Positions 36,967-46,603 are shown, numbered from the stretch's first letter. The stretch: 64,000 nt of DNA from Alkalihalobacterium alkalinitrilicum (GCF_002019605.1 NZ_KV917368.1:341809-405808); one strand, 5' to 3'. The notes: generated from the sequence alone by a model not told the origin. Numbers and translations: made by a program.

Positions 36967-37290
36967 ATGGATCAACAACAAAATCAACAACAGCAGCCGT
37001 TACAAAAAGCGCAACAAGCGATGAATGAAGCAGAGCAACAAGTACAAAACCTACAACAAGCGCAACAGTCAATGAATGGAGTAGAGCAACAATTTTTACA
37101 AGCACAACAGGAAATGAATAATGCGGAGCAGGAGTTGCTGACGGAAAAACAGCAACTACAACAAGCTGAAATGGAGCTTTATGAAGCGAAAGAACAAGTA
37201 AAAAAAGAACAACAAGATGTTCAAGCTGCTCAAGCAAAGGTTCAACAAACACAAGCTAAGGCAATGGCTGAAAGAGAAAAACTTCAATAA
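36967..37290 (+). CDS. Glutamine-rich coiled-coil protein of unknown function
   Basis: A 107-residue, wholly hydrophilic protein, about one third Gln, with no signal peptide or membrane segment. It carries three imperfect repeats: AQQAMNEAEQQ, AQQSMNGVEQQ and AQQEMNNAEQE, about 16-18 residues apart, then a Lys/Glu/Gln tail (EAKEQVKKEQQDVQAAQAKV). The heptad-like spacing suggests a long coiled coil. GGAGGA precedes the ATG. Not recognised as any named family. It is a single-gene unit between an inverted repeat and a terminator. Such small Gln-rich proteins are sometimes spore proteins, but nothing here proves that. Confidence 0.7.
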   Translation: MDQQQNQQQQPLQKAQQAMNEAEQQVQNLQQAQQSMNGVEQQFLQAQQEMNNAEQELLTEKQQLQQAEMELYEAKEQVKKEQQDVQAAQAKVQQTQAKAMAEREKLQ

Positions 37291-37324
37291 AAACTGAACA
37301 ACCTAAACGGAAATCATGGCTTCT

Positions 37325-37365
37325 AAAAACAGATCTAACCTTTAAGGAATGGGTCTGTTTTTTTT
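37325..37365 (+). terminator. Terminator of the Gln-rich gene
   Basis: AAAAACAGATC pairs with GGTCTGTTTTT around a 16-nt loop, continuing into the T-run. Confidence 0.8.
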
Positions 37366-37372
37366 GTTTAAA

Positions 37373-37411
37373 TATGGTACTGTATGATTATGGTACTGTA
37401 TGATTATGGTA
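37373..37411 (+). repeat. 16-bp tandem repeat, 2.5 units
   Basis: The unit TATGGTACTGTATGAT occurs twice in direct tandem, followed by TATGGTAG. It lies just before the broken ribokinase gene, in its promoter region. Confidence 0.8.
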
Positions 37412-37435
37412 GTTTATTTTTGGGAGGTAATCTGT

Positions 37436-38335
37436 TTGAAGCATAAACGTTAGACAAAACCGAGAATAACGGTTGTCGGTAGCATGAATATGGACTTTAT
37501 TACAGAAGCAAAACGTTTCCCTAAACATGGAGAAACGATTTTAGGAGAAAATTTTTTTACAAACCTGGTAGGAAGGGTGCGAACCAAGCGATTGCTGCCG
37601 CTCGTTTAGGTGCAGCAGTTTCTTTTATTGGATGTATCGGGGATGATCTTTACGGTAAACAGTTAAAAACTCAACTAATAAACGAAGGAATTAATGTAGA
37701 AGTTATCGATATGTGCAATGATAAACCAACAGGTGTAGCTCAAATAACAGTGACACCTTCAGAAAACCATATTATTGTCGTCCCTGGTGCTAATTATGAA
37801 CTGAAATCCGAATGGATAGAACAGCACAAGAAAACACTCACAGGGAGTGACATTATCGTACTCCAATTAGAAATTTCACTACATATTATTGCTCAAGTCC
37901 TCACGATAGCAAATCAATATCATGTCCCTGTTTTATTAAACCCAGCCCCAGCTAAAGAACTTCCAATTGAAATACTACAAAAAGTTACCTATCTTACTCC
38001 AAATGAAACGGAGTTTTCTTTCATAACAGGGTGTACCTCAGAAAAAGAATATAAGAGAGCATTCCAGTTGCTTCACGAACAAGGCATACAAAACATCATT
38101 CTTACACGTGGTGATCTATCGGAAAGAGGATGAGCTTATATCTCACCCGAGTAAAAAAATGAATGTTGTAGATACAACAGGTGCTGGCGATGCTTTTAAT
38201 GGAGCACTTGCCTTCGGGATTGCCTCCAATCAACAGCTTGATCAAGCCATCGATCTTGCGATAAAAGTAGCGGGATGTTCGGTTACTAAGATGGGCGCTC
38301 AAGCTGGAATGCCAACAATGCAAGAATTGGAGTGA
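37436..38335 (+). pseudogene. Ribokinase-family (PfkB) sugar kinase gene with several lesions
   Basis: Behind GGGAGGT a TTG start reads five codons and hits TAG. The homologous protein continues as ITVVGSMNMDFITEAKRFP and GETILGENFFT, shifts frame near 37563 (a base lost before the GGKGANQ-type motif, here GRKGANQAIAAARLGA), then runs open to LTRGDLSERG and shifts again near 38118. The end has VVDTTGAGDAFNGAL with the catalytic Asp and stops at 38335. Three lesions show a true pseudogene, not an assembly slip. No rbs transport genes are adjacent. The gene at 38332 overlaps its end by 4 nt. Confidence 0.88.
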
Positions 38336-38592
38336 GTAATATTAACAAAATATTGAAACTCACTATTTATATCAGCTTTATTATTATATTATGGCTAACC
38401 TTTTTCGGTTTCCGATTGATCGGTTATGTTGCTTCTATACACGAAAGAAGTTTGCGTCTAACTGCATGTGGAACGATTGGTTGTAATGATTTAGAGTTCT
38501 TTTTTTCTGTTTTTTGGACAGTTTCGATCTTTATAATTATCCCATTGGTCATTCCTATTTTTGTTATGTCATACTTATTGTTTAAAAATTGA
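38332..38592 (+). CDS. Small membrane protein of unknown function
   Basis: An 86-residue protein with two strong hydrophobic segments (about residues 9-30 and 58-82) and a polar loop containing two Cys (ACGTIGC). The GTG start overlaps the end of the ribokinase pseudogene (GAGTGAGTAA), which suggests it was once translationally coupled to it. Not recognised. Whether it is still translated is unclear. Confidence 0.5.
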   Translation: MSNINKILKLTIYISFIIILWLTFFGFRLIGYVASIHERSLRLTACGTIGCNDLEFFFSVFWTVSIFIIIPLVIPIFVMSYLLFKN

Positions 38593-38775
38593 AATTGTAG
38601 TAAAATTATAATCATAAAAATATTGTGATAGATTTATAAAAATATAACAAAGTTAAGCTGAAGTCACCCTGTTCTTCGTAAAATTCGTACAACTAAAAGT
38701 GCATACACCTTTAGTTTGAAATTGTTATCGACGAGAACGGACGTCTTCCGCTTTTCACTAGGGGAGGAAAAAAGG

Positions 38776-39192
38776 TTGACGCATTCTGAATATGAGGTTG
38801 TTGTTGAGACCAAACACAGTCATTTAAATAATGTCGAACTTCTTGGGTATATGGATGAAGCTCGTTTTGATTGGTATATGTATTGTATTTCGCTTGGTGT
38901 TGAAGCACTTGTTGTTCATATGAGTACTGATTTTAAGAAAGAAGTGTTCAATCATGATAAAATATTAATTCGGACTTGGATTGAACGAGTCGGAAATACG
39001 AGCATCGCATTGCAGCAAAAAGTAGTAAGTGAACAAAACGCTCATATTGCATCTGCACAAGTTATATTAGCAACAGTGGATAGACAAACGAGACAAAAAG
39101 TTACTGTTCCACAAGAAGTTCGTGATTTACTTGTGCAACAAGGGGTTTTGGATTTAAACCTTTTAAAGCTTAATAGTAGTTTTAGTTCATAG
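38776..39192 (+). CDS. Acyl-CoA thioesterase, 4HBT hotdog family
   Basis: A 138-residue single hotdog-fold protein. I chose the TTG at 38776 because GGGGAGG is about 9 nt upstream; the frame is open to an ATG at 38716 but without a site. Typical features are the N-terminal strand (YEVVVETKHSHLNN), the hotdog helix LLGYMDEARFDWYMYC with the usual acidic residue, and the strand pair ILIRTWIERVGNTSIALQQKV. The family hydrolyses acyl-CoA thioesters in the cytoplasm; chain-length preference unknown. Monocistronic with terminator at 39273. Confidence 0.8.
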   Translation: MTHSEYEVVVETKHSHLNNVELLGYMDEARFDWYMYCISLGVEALVVHMSTDFKKEVFNHDKILIRTWIERVGNTSIALQQKVVSEQNAHIASAQVILATVDRQTRQKVTVPQEVRDLLVQQGVLDLNLLKLNSSFSS

Positions 39193-39272
39193 TAGATATA
39201 GTCTCAGGAAACGAGCCAAAAGCAGGAGTGTTAAAATTTTTTAATTGTTCAGGGCAATGTTTTAGCAATCTT

Positions 39273-39297
39273 GGGCTTCCGAATGGGAGTCCTTTTT
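39273..39297 (+). terminator. Terminator of the 4HBT thioesterase gene
   Basis: GGGCTTCC, GAAT loop, GGGAGTCC, then five T. The stem has two G-T pairs. Confidence 0.65.
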
Positions 39298-39443
39298 GTA
39301 TGTTTTCGAGTTGATCGATACTATGATTTTTAAAATAATACAAAAATTTAACAAAAATAAAATTTCATTTTTGTTAAAAGATGGTACAATTATTTTTAAA
39401 AAACAGGAAATTATTTCCTGTAAATCGATAAGGAGTACTAGCG

Positions 39444-40019
39444 ATGTGGATAAAAACTTTTAAGATCTTATTGTATGTTGGCATTATGTTTTTGGTAGGT
39501 TATTATTATGGTGCTTTGACGAAAGGTACTGTATTTGATAACTTTTTCATAATGCTGCTTTCTTTTTTTATTTTGATATTTGTATTTGAATGGTTATGGA
39601 GTCTTTTGAAACGGAAAGATCATTCAGAAAAAAATAACCCAGATGAAGAGAATGAACAGTATATGGCTGAGGTTCAACAAGCCGTTAAAAAAGAGTGGAC
39701 CATTCCCTATCGAAATCATATTATTCTAGTAAAAAATGAAATGAACAAAGAGCAATTGTATATTAATGAAAAGTTAGTGGACGAAAGTGTACGTAAACGT
39801 TGGTACGAATGGTTGTGGTCGTATCATCGATTAAACGGGACACTAGAGGACAATGGCAATCAAAAGAAGATCAAAGTAAAAATTGGCGGTGTGAAAAACT
39901 TAGTATGTAAAGTTTTCGTTGATGACGAACTAATATTAAAAGATAAACTAAAGTTTAATCTATTTATGGAGAAAATCGAGAGCGACGAGAAAAATGAAAA
40001 TAATAATCTGAAATCGTAG
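39444..40019 (+). CDS. Two-helix membrane protein of unknown function
   Basis: A 191-residue protein with two hydrophobic segments (about residues 7-25 and 34-52), a charged linker, and a soluble C-terminal domain of about 110 residues with strand-like stretches (NHIILVKNEMNKEQLYINEK; KIKVKIGGVKNLVCKVFVDD). The N-terminal helix hairpin should anchor it with the domain in the cytoplasm. I do not recognise the domain. AAGGAGT precedes the ATG. A small terminator-like hairpin follows at 40023. Confidence 0.65.
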   Translation: MWIKTFKILLYVGIMFLVGYYYGALTKGTVFDNFFIMLLSFFILIFVFEWLWSLLKRKDHSEKNNPDEENEQYMAEVQQAVKKEWTIPYRNHIILVKNEMNKEQLYINEKLVDESVRKRWYEWLWSYHRLNGTLEDNGNQKKIKVKIGGVKNLVCKVFVDDELILKDKLKFNLFMEKIESDEKNENNNLKS

Positions 40020-40022
40020 AGT

Positions 40023-40048
40023 AGATCGTCTTAAGGACGGTCTATTTA
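40023..40048 (+). terminator. Short terminator after the membrane-protein gene
   Basis: AGATCGTC and GACGGTCT pair with one G-T and a short loop, followed by ATTTA. Weak T-run. Confidence 0.5.
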
Positions 40049-40122
40049 CGTTTACACAAAATAATTTAAATGATAATAAAAATATCGCCGATTCCATTTT
40101 AACTGACGATTCAAATTTTTAT

Positions 40123-40320
40123 CCCGATTAACTGGCGCTAAGACTCCCACTTCAAGGCTTTGAGGCAACAAGAAAGACTAAGTGGGAGATAAGCGCCAGT
40201 AACAACTAAATGAACACAGACTAAATGCCCACGTCCTGTAGCAACGTATGTGTGACCCACATCGTGTAGGCCTCAACCATCAGTGGGGGATGAAAGAACC
40301 CCCACTGAATGAAGTTTCAC
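40123..40320 (+). repeat. Dispersed structured repeat, copy 3 (bcr1-like)
   Basis: 198 bp, flanked by TTTAT (40118-40122) and TTAAT (40321-40325). The outer stem is ACTGGCGCT/AGCGCCAGT and the inner one CTCCCACTT/AAGTGGGAG. Compared with copy 4 both arms have changed together, so pairing is kept. The ACACAGAC/GTATGTGT and CCCACA/TGTAGG stems each have one mismatch. The last stem is CAGTGGGGG/CCCCCACTG. It fills the interval 40020-40386 between a membrane-protein gene and the hydrolase remnant; nothing else was seen there. Confidence 0.85.
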
Positions 40321-40386
40321 TTAATGTATTGGACTGTACGGCTCAACTTTTCACATGCGAATATTAAAAAGAATTGAGGGTTTGCA

Positions 40387-40936
40387 ATGAAAAAAACGAC
40401 GATATATAAGACTGCGATAGGGAAAAAAAGAATACTTGACTCTTATGAAGATTACTTAAAAACCCTTCCTGTTGATTTTGATAGATGTTATGTTCAAACA
40501 CGGTTCGGAACAACACATACTTTAATCACTGGCCCTACTGATGGTAAGCCTGTTTTTATTTTTCAAGGTGGAAATTGTATTAATCCGATGACTTTATCGT
40601 GGTTTGCTGACATATGGAAAAGTTATAGAATTTATGCTCCTGATACAATTGGACACCCTGGATATAGTGATGAAACCCGAATTTCAGCGAGTGATAATAG
40701 CTTTGCATTATGGATTTCTGATTTAATGGAAGAGTTTAAAATTCAAAAGAGTGCATTTATTGGCCCTTCTTATGGTGCTGGTATTATTTTGCGTCTTGCT
40801 ACATTTTTACCTGAAAAAAGTAGCTTGTTCAATATTAGTGGCATGCGAGTCTTATGACATGGGGCATTTTCCTTCAACCGAAAGACTTGGCCAAATAAAT
40901 GCTGATATTATAAAGTTTTTAAATACTCACTATTAA
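40387..40936 (+). pseudogene. Alpha/beta hydrolase gene with a large internal deletion
   Basis: The frame starts MKKTTIYKTAIGKKRILDSY behind TTGAGGG and has the oxyanion region FQGGNCINPMT and the nucleophile elbow GPSYGAG (catalytic Ser). It stops at 40855-40857, soon after RLATFLPEKSS. A second frame overlaps and supplies the extreme C-terminus (ESYDMGHFPSTERLGQ with the catalytic His, then INADIIKFLNTH). About 100 residues that should lie between are missing. I infer an out-of-frame deletion near 40810-40840. Product inactive. Confidence 0.75.
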
Positions 40937-40938
40937 TA

Positions 40939-40988
40939 GGGCGAGTTCCTCTCCAAGGGTAAAAGTGGAGGAGCTGGCCCCTTTTTTT
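40939..40988 (+). terminator. Terminator after the hydrolase remnant
   Basis: GGGC...TTCCTCTCC pairs imperfectly with GGAGGAGCTGGCCC, then seven T. It ends at the stop codon of the convergent gltC. Confidence 0.7.
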
Positions 40989-41889
40989 ATTGAAATTTAT
41001 CTAATCGAGAGAAAAATTGTTTCACAAACTCATAAAATACTTTTTCAGTAGGAGCGAGGTCTCGATTTTTAGGGGTAATAATACCGACAGTCCGTTTAAC
41101 TTCAGGTGATGAAATGGAGATTTTTACAGTTAACCTCGATTCCCTATCGTAAAAAGTACCATCGGGTAGGAGGCTAACACCGATACCTGCTGAGACAAGT
41201 CCTTTAATTGCATCCATATCCTCTCCCTCTGCCGTTATGGTAGGGGTGAAACCTGCCCTTTTGCAAGCATCGATTGCGATATCATGTAAAATATATCCTT
41301 TTGGATAAAGGACGAAATTGTCGGATCGTAAATCGCTTAGGTGTACGTTTTTCTGATCAGCGAGTCGATGATTGGCAGGGACGATTAGAGAAATACTTTC
41401 AGAAAATAAAATATCTGAAGAAATTTCAACATCGTTAGTTGGAGCTGGGCCAAGAAAAGCCAAATCAATATCACCATTTTTAACAGATTCAATTAATAAA
41501 GCATAAGACCCTTGACGTAAGTGATATGAAATATTCGGTTGATTCGCTTTAAAAGCTGAAATGACAGTTGGAAGTAAATGATTGGCCAGGCTCGTTGGAT
41601 ATCCTATTTTGATCGTCCCTTTTTCAGGATCTAAATACTCATCCACTTTTTCTTTTGCATAATCGATCGCTCTAATCGCTTTCTTCGTATGTTGTAAAAA
41701 GGTTTTTCCGATTGAAGTTAATTTAATGTTTCGACCTGATCGTTCAAATAATGTGACTCCTAATTCTCCTTCAAGTTTTGATATTTGCAAACTAATGGCC
41801 GACTGGGCAACATGAAGGTGTTCAGCCGCTTCAGTAAAGTGCTCACGTTCTGCCACTTCGATAAAATAACGCAATTGTCGTAGCTCCAT
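40987..41889 (-). CDS. gltC: LysR-family regulator of glutamate synthase
   Basis: A 300-residue LysR-type regulator very similar to Bacillus GltC. It begins MELRQLRYFIEVAEREHFTE, with the winged helix over residues 1-60, and continues DYAKEKVDEYLDPEKGTIKI and GEDMDAIKGLVSAGIGVSLL. GltC activates the divergent gltAB operon when 2-oxoglutarate is high and is antagonised by glutamate through glutamate dehydrogenase. I chose the ATG at 41889 with GGAGAGGA upstream; the frame is open five codons further. It is divergent from gltA with 135 nt between, the classical arrangement. Confidence 0.93.
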   Translation of the reverse strand: MELRQLRYFIEVAEREHFTEAAEHLHVAQSAISLQISKLEGELGVTLFERSGRNIKLTSIGKTFLQHTKKAIRAIDYAKEKVDEYLDPEKGTIKIGYPTSLANHLLPTVISAFKANQPNISYHLRQGSYALLIESVKNGDIDLAFLGPAPTNDVEISSDILFSESISLIVPANHRLADQKNVHLSDLRSDNFVLYPKGYILHDIAIDACKRAGFTPTITAEGEDMDAIKGLVSAGIGVSLLPDGTFYDRESRLTVKISISSPEVKRTVGIITPKNRDLAPTEKVFYEFVKQFFSRLDKFQ

Positions 41890-41940
41890 TGATATCCTCT
41901 CCACCTATCTATATTGATTCGAGATTGTTTCTATCTAAAT

Positions 41941-41957
41941 GATATATTGTTTATATC
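41941..41957. promoter_or_regulatory. Palindrome in the gltC-gltA divergent promoter region
   Basis: GATATATTGTTTATATC is a 6-bp inverted repeat with a 5-nt spacer, matching the dyad size expected for a LysR-type (T-N11-A) site. It is the best candidate GltC box seen in the interval. Confidence 0.45.
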
Positions 41958-42024
41958 GATTTGAAAACCTAAAATAATACTATACAAAAAATCATTCGTG
42001 AAATAAACAAAAGGGGGAGAATAT

Positions 42025-45000
42025 ATGACATACAATCGTATACCGAAAGCGCAAGGTCTATATCGACCAGAGTTTGAACATGACGCGTGCGGAATTGGTT
42101 TATACGCTCATATTAAAGGAATAGCTACACATGATATTGTAAAAAAAGGTCTTGGTATGCTTTGTCAGTTAGACCATCGTGGAGGACAAGGAAGTGATCC
42201 ATTAACGGGTGACGGTGCTGGATTGATGGTTCAAATTCCAGATGGATTTTTCAAAAAAGTATGTTCAGAGATGAACTTACCTGAAAAAGGTCGGTACGGA
42301 GTAGGGATGTTATTTTTCTCTAATGATGACAAAGAACGGATTGAAATCGAAAAACGTTTGAATGCTATTATTGAGGAAGAGGGACAGACGCTTTTAGGTT
42401 GGAGGACAGTTCCTGTCGATAAAACGAAACTTGGAGAAGGCGGTAAAGCAACCTGCCCGACAATCCGCCAAGTGTTTATCGGAGCAAGTAACGATGCCCA
42501 GAACAATTTAACGTTTGAACGGAAACTATATGTTATTCGGAAACAAGCAGAACGCTTTGCAAATGAACGTGAAGTACGGTTTTACTTTGCGAGTCTATCA
42601 AGCCAAACGATTGTTTACAAAGGTTTGTTAACTCCTGAACAAGTGGATGCTTTTTATTTAGACTTACAGGATAAGAATTTTGTGTCAGCTTTCGCTTTAG
42701 TTCATTCTCGTTTTAGTACAAATACATTCCCAAGCTGGGAAAGAGCGCATCCGAACAGATATCTTATTCATAATGGCGAAATCAATACACTTCAAGGGAA
42801 TGTGAACTGGATGAAAGCTCGTGAGCAGCGGTTTATCTCAGAAGCATTTGGGGAAGATTTACCAAAAGTACTACCAATCTTAGATATAGATGGAAGTGAC
42901 TCTTCTATTCTCGATAATGCATTAGAGTTTTTTGTGTTGGCTGGACGTAAACCAGCGCATGCTGCGATGATGTTAATTCCAGAGCCGTGGACAGAAAATC
43001 CTCATATGTCTAAAGAAAAGAAAGCATTTTATGAGTATCATAGCTGTCTTATGGAGCCGTGGGATGGACCAACTGCAATCTCGTTTACAGACGGAAAACA
43101 AATTGGAGCAATATTAGATCGTAATGGTCTTCGTCCCGCAAGATATTATGTGACAAAAGACGATTACATTATCTTCTCCTCTGAAGTCGGTGTCATAGAT
43201 GTGGAACCGGAAAATGTTGTCTATAAAGATCGATTAAGTCCAGGAAAAATGCTTCTCATTGATTTAGAAGAAGGACGTATCATTTCGGATGAAGAAATTA
43301 AGTCTGAAATGGCGAATGCTGAACCGTATCAAAAATGGCTGGATGAGCAATTAGTTAAACTAGATGGTGAGGACAAACTGAATGAACAACCAGTCAATGA
43401 CTTGTTCATTCGTCAAAAAGCATTCGGTTATACGTATGAAGATGTACAAAAATATTTGATTGCTCTTATAACTGAAGGTAAAGACCCAATTGGTTCAATG
43501 GGAAATGATAGTCCACTTGCAGTATTATCTGACCGTCCGCAATCATTGTTCAATTACTTTAAACAAACATTTGCCCAAGTAACGAATCCACCTATTGATT
43601 CGATCCGAGAGCAACTTGTAACAGCAACGGTTACTTATTTAGGAGCAGAAGGAAATATCCTTCATTCAAATCAAGAAAACTGTCAACGTATTCAATTAGA
43701 TACACCTGTTTTAACAAATGGTCAACTTACACAACTAAGAAACACTAAAGACCAAAAGTTCAACAGTAGAACCATCGATACACTCTTTACAACGGATTTA
43801 GAGAGTGCGCTTGAGCGAGTTTTTGAAGAAGCGGAAAAAGCGATTCAAGATGGAGTTAGTCTATTAATCTTGTCTGACCGTCAAATGAATCAAGAAAAAG
43901 TAGCTATCCCTACATTATTAGTAGGAAGTGCTCTTCATCATTATCTCGTTCGTCAAGGGTTACGGACAAAAGTGAGTTTAATAGCTGAAACAGGAGAAGT
44001 AAGAGAAGTTCATCACTTTGCGGCATTAATTGGCTATGGGGTGGATGCGATTAATCCTTACCTCACTTTTGCTACTTACAAAAAAGCCATTGAAGAGGGT
44101 AGTTTATCGGTGAGCTACGAAGAAGCAGTGAACAAGTATGTAAAAGGTGTGACAGAAGGCGTCGTTAAAGTCATGTCTAAAATGGGAATTTCAACTGTTC
44201 AAAGTTACCGTGGTGCACAAATATTTGAAGCGGTTGGTATCGGTGCTGACGTAATTGACCGCTATTTTACAGGAACTGCATCGCAAATTGGTGGGGTAAA
44301 CTTAGAAACAATTGCACAAGAAGCGGTCGTTCGTCATGAGAAAGCATACGCTGGTTCATTCGATGAAACGTTAGAATCAGGTAGTGATTTTCAATGGAGA
44401 AAAGACGGAGAATTTCACGCGTTTAATCCACACACGATCCATACGCTTCAGTGGGCGTGCCGTAAAGGTGATTATAATTTATATAAAAAGTACTCACAGA
44501 TGGCGAATGAAGAAAGAATCGGGTTCCTTCGTAATTTATTTGCCTTTGATCCAACTCGAAAGACTTTACCGCTTGAAGAGGTAGAGTCAGTTGATTCAAT
44601 TGTCCGTCGCTTCAAAACAGGTGCGATGTCATTTGGATCATTAAGTAAAGAAGCGCATGAAACGTTAGCAATTGCAATGAACCGTATTGGCGGAAAAAGT
44701 AATAGCGGTGAAGGTGGAGAAGATCCAAACCGTTACTCTCTAGATGAGAATGGAAATAATCGTCGAAGTGGGATCAAACAAATTGCATCAGGTCGCTTCG
44801 GTGTAAAAAGCCATTATTTAGTCAATGCAGATGAATTGCAAATTAAAATGGCACAAGGGGCCAAACCAGGAGAAGGTGGACAACTTCCAGGAAACAAAGT
44901 ATACCCATGGGTTGCTGAAGTTCGAGGTTCAACGCCAGGTGTCGGATTAATTTCACCACCACCACATCATGATATTTACTCGATTGAAGATTTAGCTCAG

Positions 45001-46587
45001 TTAATTCATGATTTGAAGAATGCGAATCGTGATGCTCGTATTAGTGTGAAGCTGGTTTCAAAAGCTGGTGTCGGAACGATTGCAGCAGGTGTTGCTAAAG
45101 GTGCTGCAGACGTTATCGTTATAAGTGGTTATGACGGTGGAACAGGTGCGTCACCAAAAACAAGTATTAAACATACAGGGCTACCTTGGGAGCTAGGTCT
45201 TGCTGAAGCTCATCAAACCTTAATGCTGAATGGTTTGCGTGATCGTGTCGTCCTTGAAACTGACGGGAAATTAATGACAGGTAAAGATGTTGTTATGGCG
45301 GCGATCCTTGGCGCAGAAGAATATGCATTTGCAACGGCACCACTTGTGGTCTTAGGTTGTGTAATGATGCGTGCCTGTCACTTAGATACATGTCCAGTTG
45401 GTGTAGCAACGCAAAACCCTGAGCTTCGTGATAAATTTACAGGTGATCCAGATCATATTGTGAACTATATGCGTTTTGTCGCTGAAGAAGTTCGTGAATT
45501 AATGGCTGAACTTGGCTTCAGAACAATGGATGAAATGGTTGGACGTACTGATGTATTAGAAGTGAGTGGACGTGCAAAAGCACATTGGAAAGCGAAGCAC
45601 TTAGATTTATCGACACTTTTATATCAACCAGAAGGTACTCGTATTCGCGAAAAGGCACAAAACCACAAAATTGATCAGTCATTAGATATTTTAGAAATCC
45701 TACCAGCTGTTCAATCAGCCATAGAAAATAACAAGCCAGTAGATGTTTCATTCCCAATTACAAACGTTCAACGTGTCGTTGGTACCATTGTCGGAAGTGA
45801 AATTTCAAAACGTTACGGTGAAGAAGGTTTAGCGGAGGATACAATTACACTACGCTTTACAGGTTCTGCTGGTCAAAGCTTTGGTGCGTTTGTACCACGC
45901 GGTATGACGCTTCACTTAACAGGTGATGTTAATGATTATATCGGGAAAGGCTTATCTGGTGGTAAGTTAATCGTAAAAGCGCCTAAACAATCTACTTTTA
46001 ATACAGCTGAAAATGTTATTGCGGGGAATGTAGCATTCATTGGGGCAACGAGTGGGGAAGCGTATATTAACGGTCTTGCTGGAGAGCGATTTGCCGTTCG
46101 TAATAGTGGTGTACACGTTGTTGTTGAAGGCATCGGTGACCATGGTTGTGAATATATGACAGGTGGCCGTGTTGTGATCTTAGGTAATGTCGGTAAAAAC
46201 TTTGGTGCAGGTATGTCAGGCGGGATCGCATACGTATTAGCAGATGACGCTAACGACTTTAAATCACTATGCAATCAAGAAATGATTGAATTTGAAACTT
46301 TATCGACTGAAGAAGATGTGAACGAAGTCCGTGAAATGATCTCGAAACATTTAGGATATACAGGAAGTAGTAAAGCGAATGCAATCCTAGAGAATTGGGA
46401 TCAATATGTTGGGAAATTTGTAAAAGTTATTCCTAAAGACTATAAACGGATGATGAATAGCATTGAGAAACAAAAACAAGCAGGATTAACAGAGAATCAA
46501 GCGGTTATGTCGGCATTTCAAGCTAACGCTGCGCAAGAGAAAAAAGCAAAAGTATCTGTGAAAACATTAGAAGCAGTAGTTCAATAG
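42025..46587 (+). CDS. gltA: Glutamate synthase (NADPH) large subunit
   Basis: A 1520-residue enzyme, full length for bacterial GOGAT alpha subunit (gltA in Bacillus naming, gltB in enteric bacteria). The N-terminal class II glutaminase starts after a short propeptide with catalytic Cys22 in EHDACGIG. The central and FMN domains include KTGAMSFGSLSKEAHE and SGYDGGTGASPKTS. The 3Fe-4S cluster Cys residues are in CVMMRACHLDTCPVG. The C-terminal beta-helix has NVGKNFGAGMSGG. It makes two glutamates from glutamine and 2-oxoglutarate with electrons from the small subunit. GGGGGAGA precedes the ATG. It forms an operon with the gene at 46604. Confidence 0.98.
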   Translation: MTYNRIPKAQGLYRPEFEHDACGIGLYAHIKGIATHDIVKKGLGMLCQLDHRGGQGSDPLTGDGAGLMVQIPDGFFKKVCSEMNLPEKGRYGVGMLFFSNDDKERIEIEKRLNAIIEEEGQTLLGWRTVPVDKTKLGEGGKATCPTIRQVFIGASNDAQNNLTFERKLYVIRKQAERFANEREVRFYFASLSSQTIVYKGLLTPEQVDAFYLDLQDKNFVSAFALVHSRFSTNTFPSWERAHPNRYLIHNGEINTLQGNVNWMKAREQRFISEAFGEDLPKVLPILDIDGSDSSILDNALEFFVLAGRKPAHAAMMLIPEPWTENPHMSKEKKAFYEYHSCLMEPWDGPTAISFTDGKQIGAILDRNGLRPARYYVTKDDYIIFSSEVGVIDVEPENVVYKDRLSPGKMLLIDLEEGRIISDEEIKSEMANAEPYQKWLDEQLVKLDGEDKLNEQPVNDLFIRQKAFGYTYEDVQKYLIALITEGKDPIGSMGNDSPLAVLSDRPQSLFNYFKQTFAQVTNPPIDSIREQLVTATVTYLGAEGNILHSNQENCQRIQLDTPVLTNGQLTQLRNTKDQKFNSRTIDTLFTTDLESALERVFEEAEKAIQDGVSLLILSDRQMNQEKVAIPTLLVGSALHHYLVRQGLRTKVSLIAETGEVREVHHFAALIGYGVDAINPYLTFATYKKAIEEGSLSVSYEEAVNKYVKGVTEGVVKVMSKMGISTVQSYRGAQIFEAVGIGADVIDRYFTGTASQIGGVNLETIAQEAVVRHEKAYAGSFDETLESGSDFQWRKDGEFHAFNPHTIHTLQWACRKGDYNLYKKYSQMANEERIGFLRNLFAFDPTRKTLPLEEVESVDSIVRRFKTGAMSFGSLSKEAHETLAIAMNRIGGKSNSGEGGEDPNRYSLDENGNNRRSGIKQIASGRFGVKSHYLVNADELQIKMAQGAKPGEGGQLPGNKVYPWVAEVRGSTPGVGLISPPPHHDIYSIEDLAQLIHDLKNANRDARISVKLVSKAGVGTIAAGVAKGAADVIVISGYDGGTGASPKTSIKHTGLPWELGLAEAHQTLMLNGLRDRVVLETDGKLMTGKDVVMAAILGAEEYAFATAPLVVLGCVMMRACHLDTCPVGVATQNPELRDKFTGDPDHIVNYMRFVAEEVRELMAELGFRTMDEMVGRTDVLEVSGRAKAHWKAKHLDLSTLLYQPEGTRIREKAQNHKIDQSLDILEILPAVQSAIENNKPVDVSFPITNVQRVVGTIVGSEISKRYGEEGLAEDTITLRFTGSAGQSFGAFVPRGMTLHLTGDVNDYIGKGLSGGKLIVKAPKQSTFNTAENVIAGNVAFIGATSGEAYINGLAGERFAVRNSGVHVVVEGIGDHGCEYMTGGRVVILGNVGKNFGAGMSGGIAYVLADDANDFKSLCNQEMIEFETLSTEEDVNEVREMISKHLGYTGSSKANAILENWDQYVGKFVKVIPKDYKRMMNSIEKQKQAGLTENQAVMSAFQANAAQEKKAKVSVKTLEAVVQ

Positions 46588-46603
46588 GAAAGGAGAGGGA
46601 GAC

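Noticed and set aside
36905-37252. 115-codon minus-strand open frame opposite the Gln-rich gene
   Set aside because: The Leu/Val-rich reading is the expected complement of CAA/CAG-rich coding DNA.
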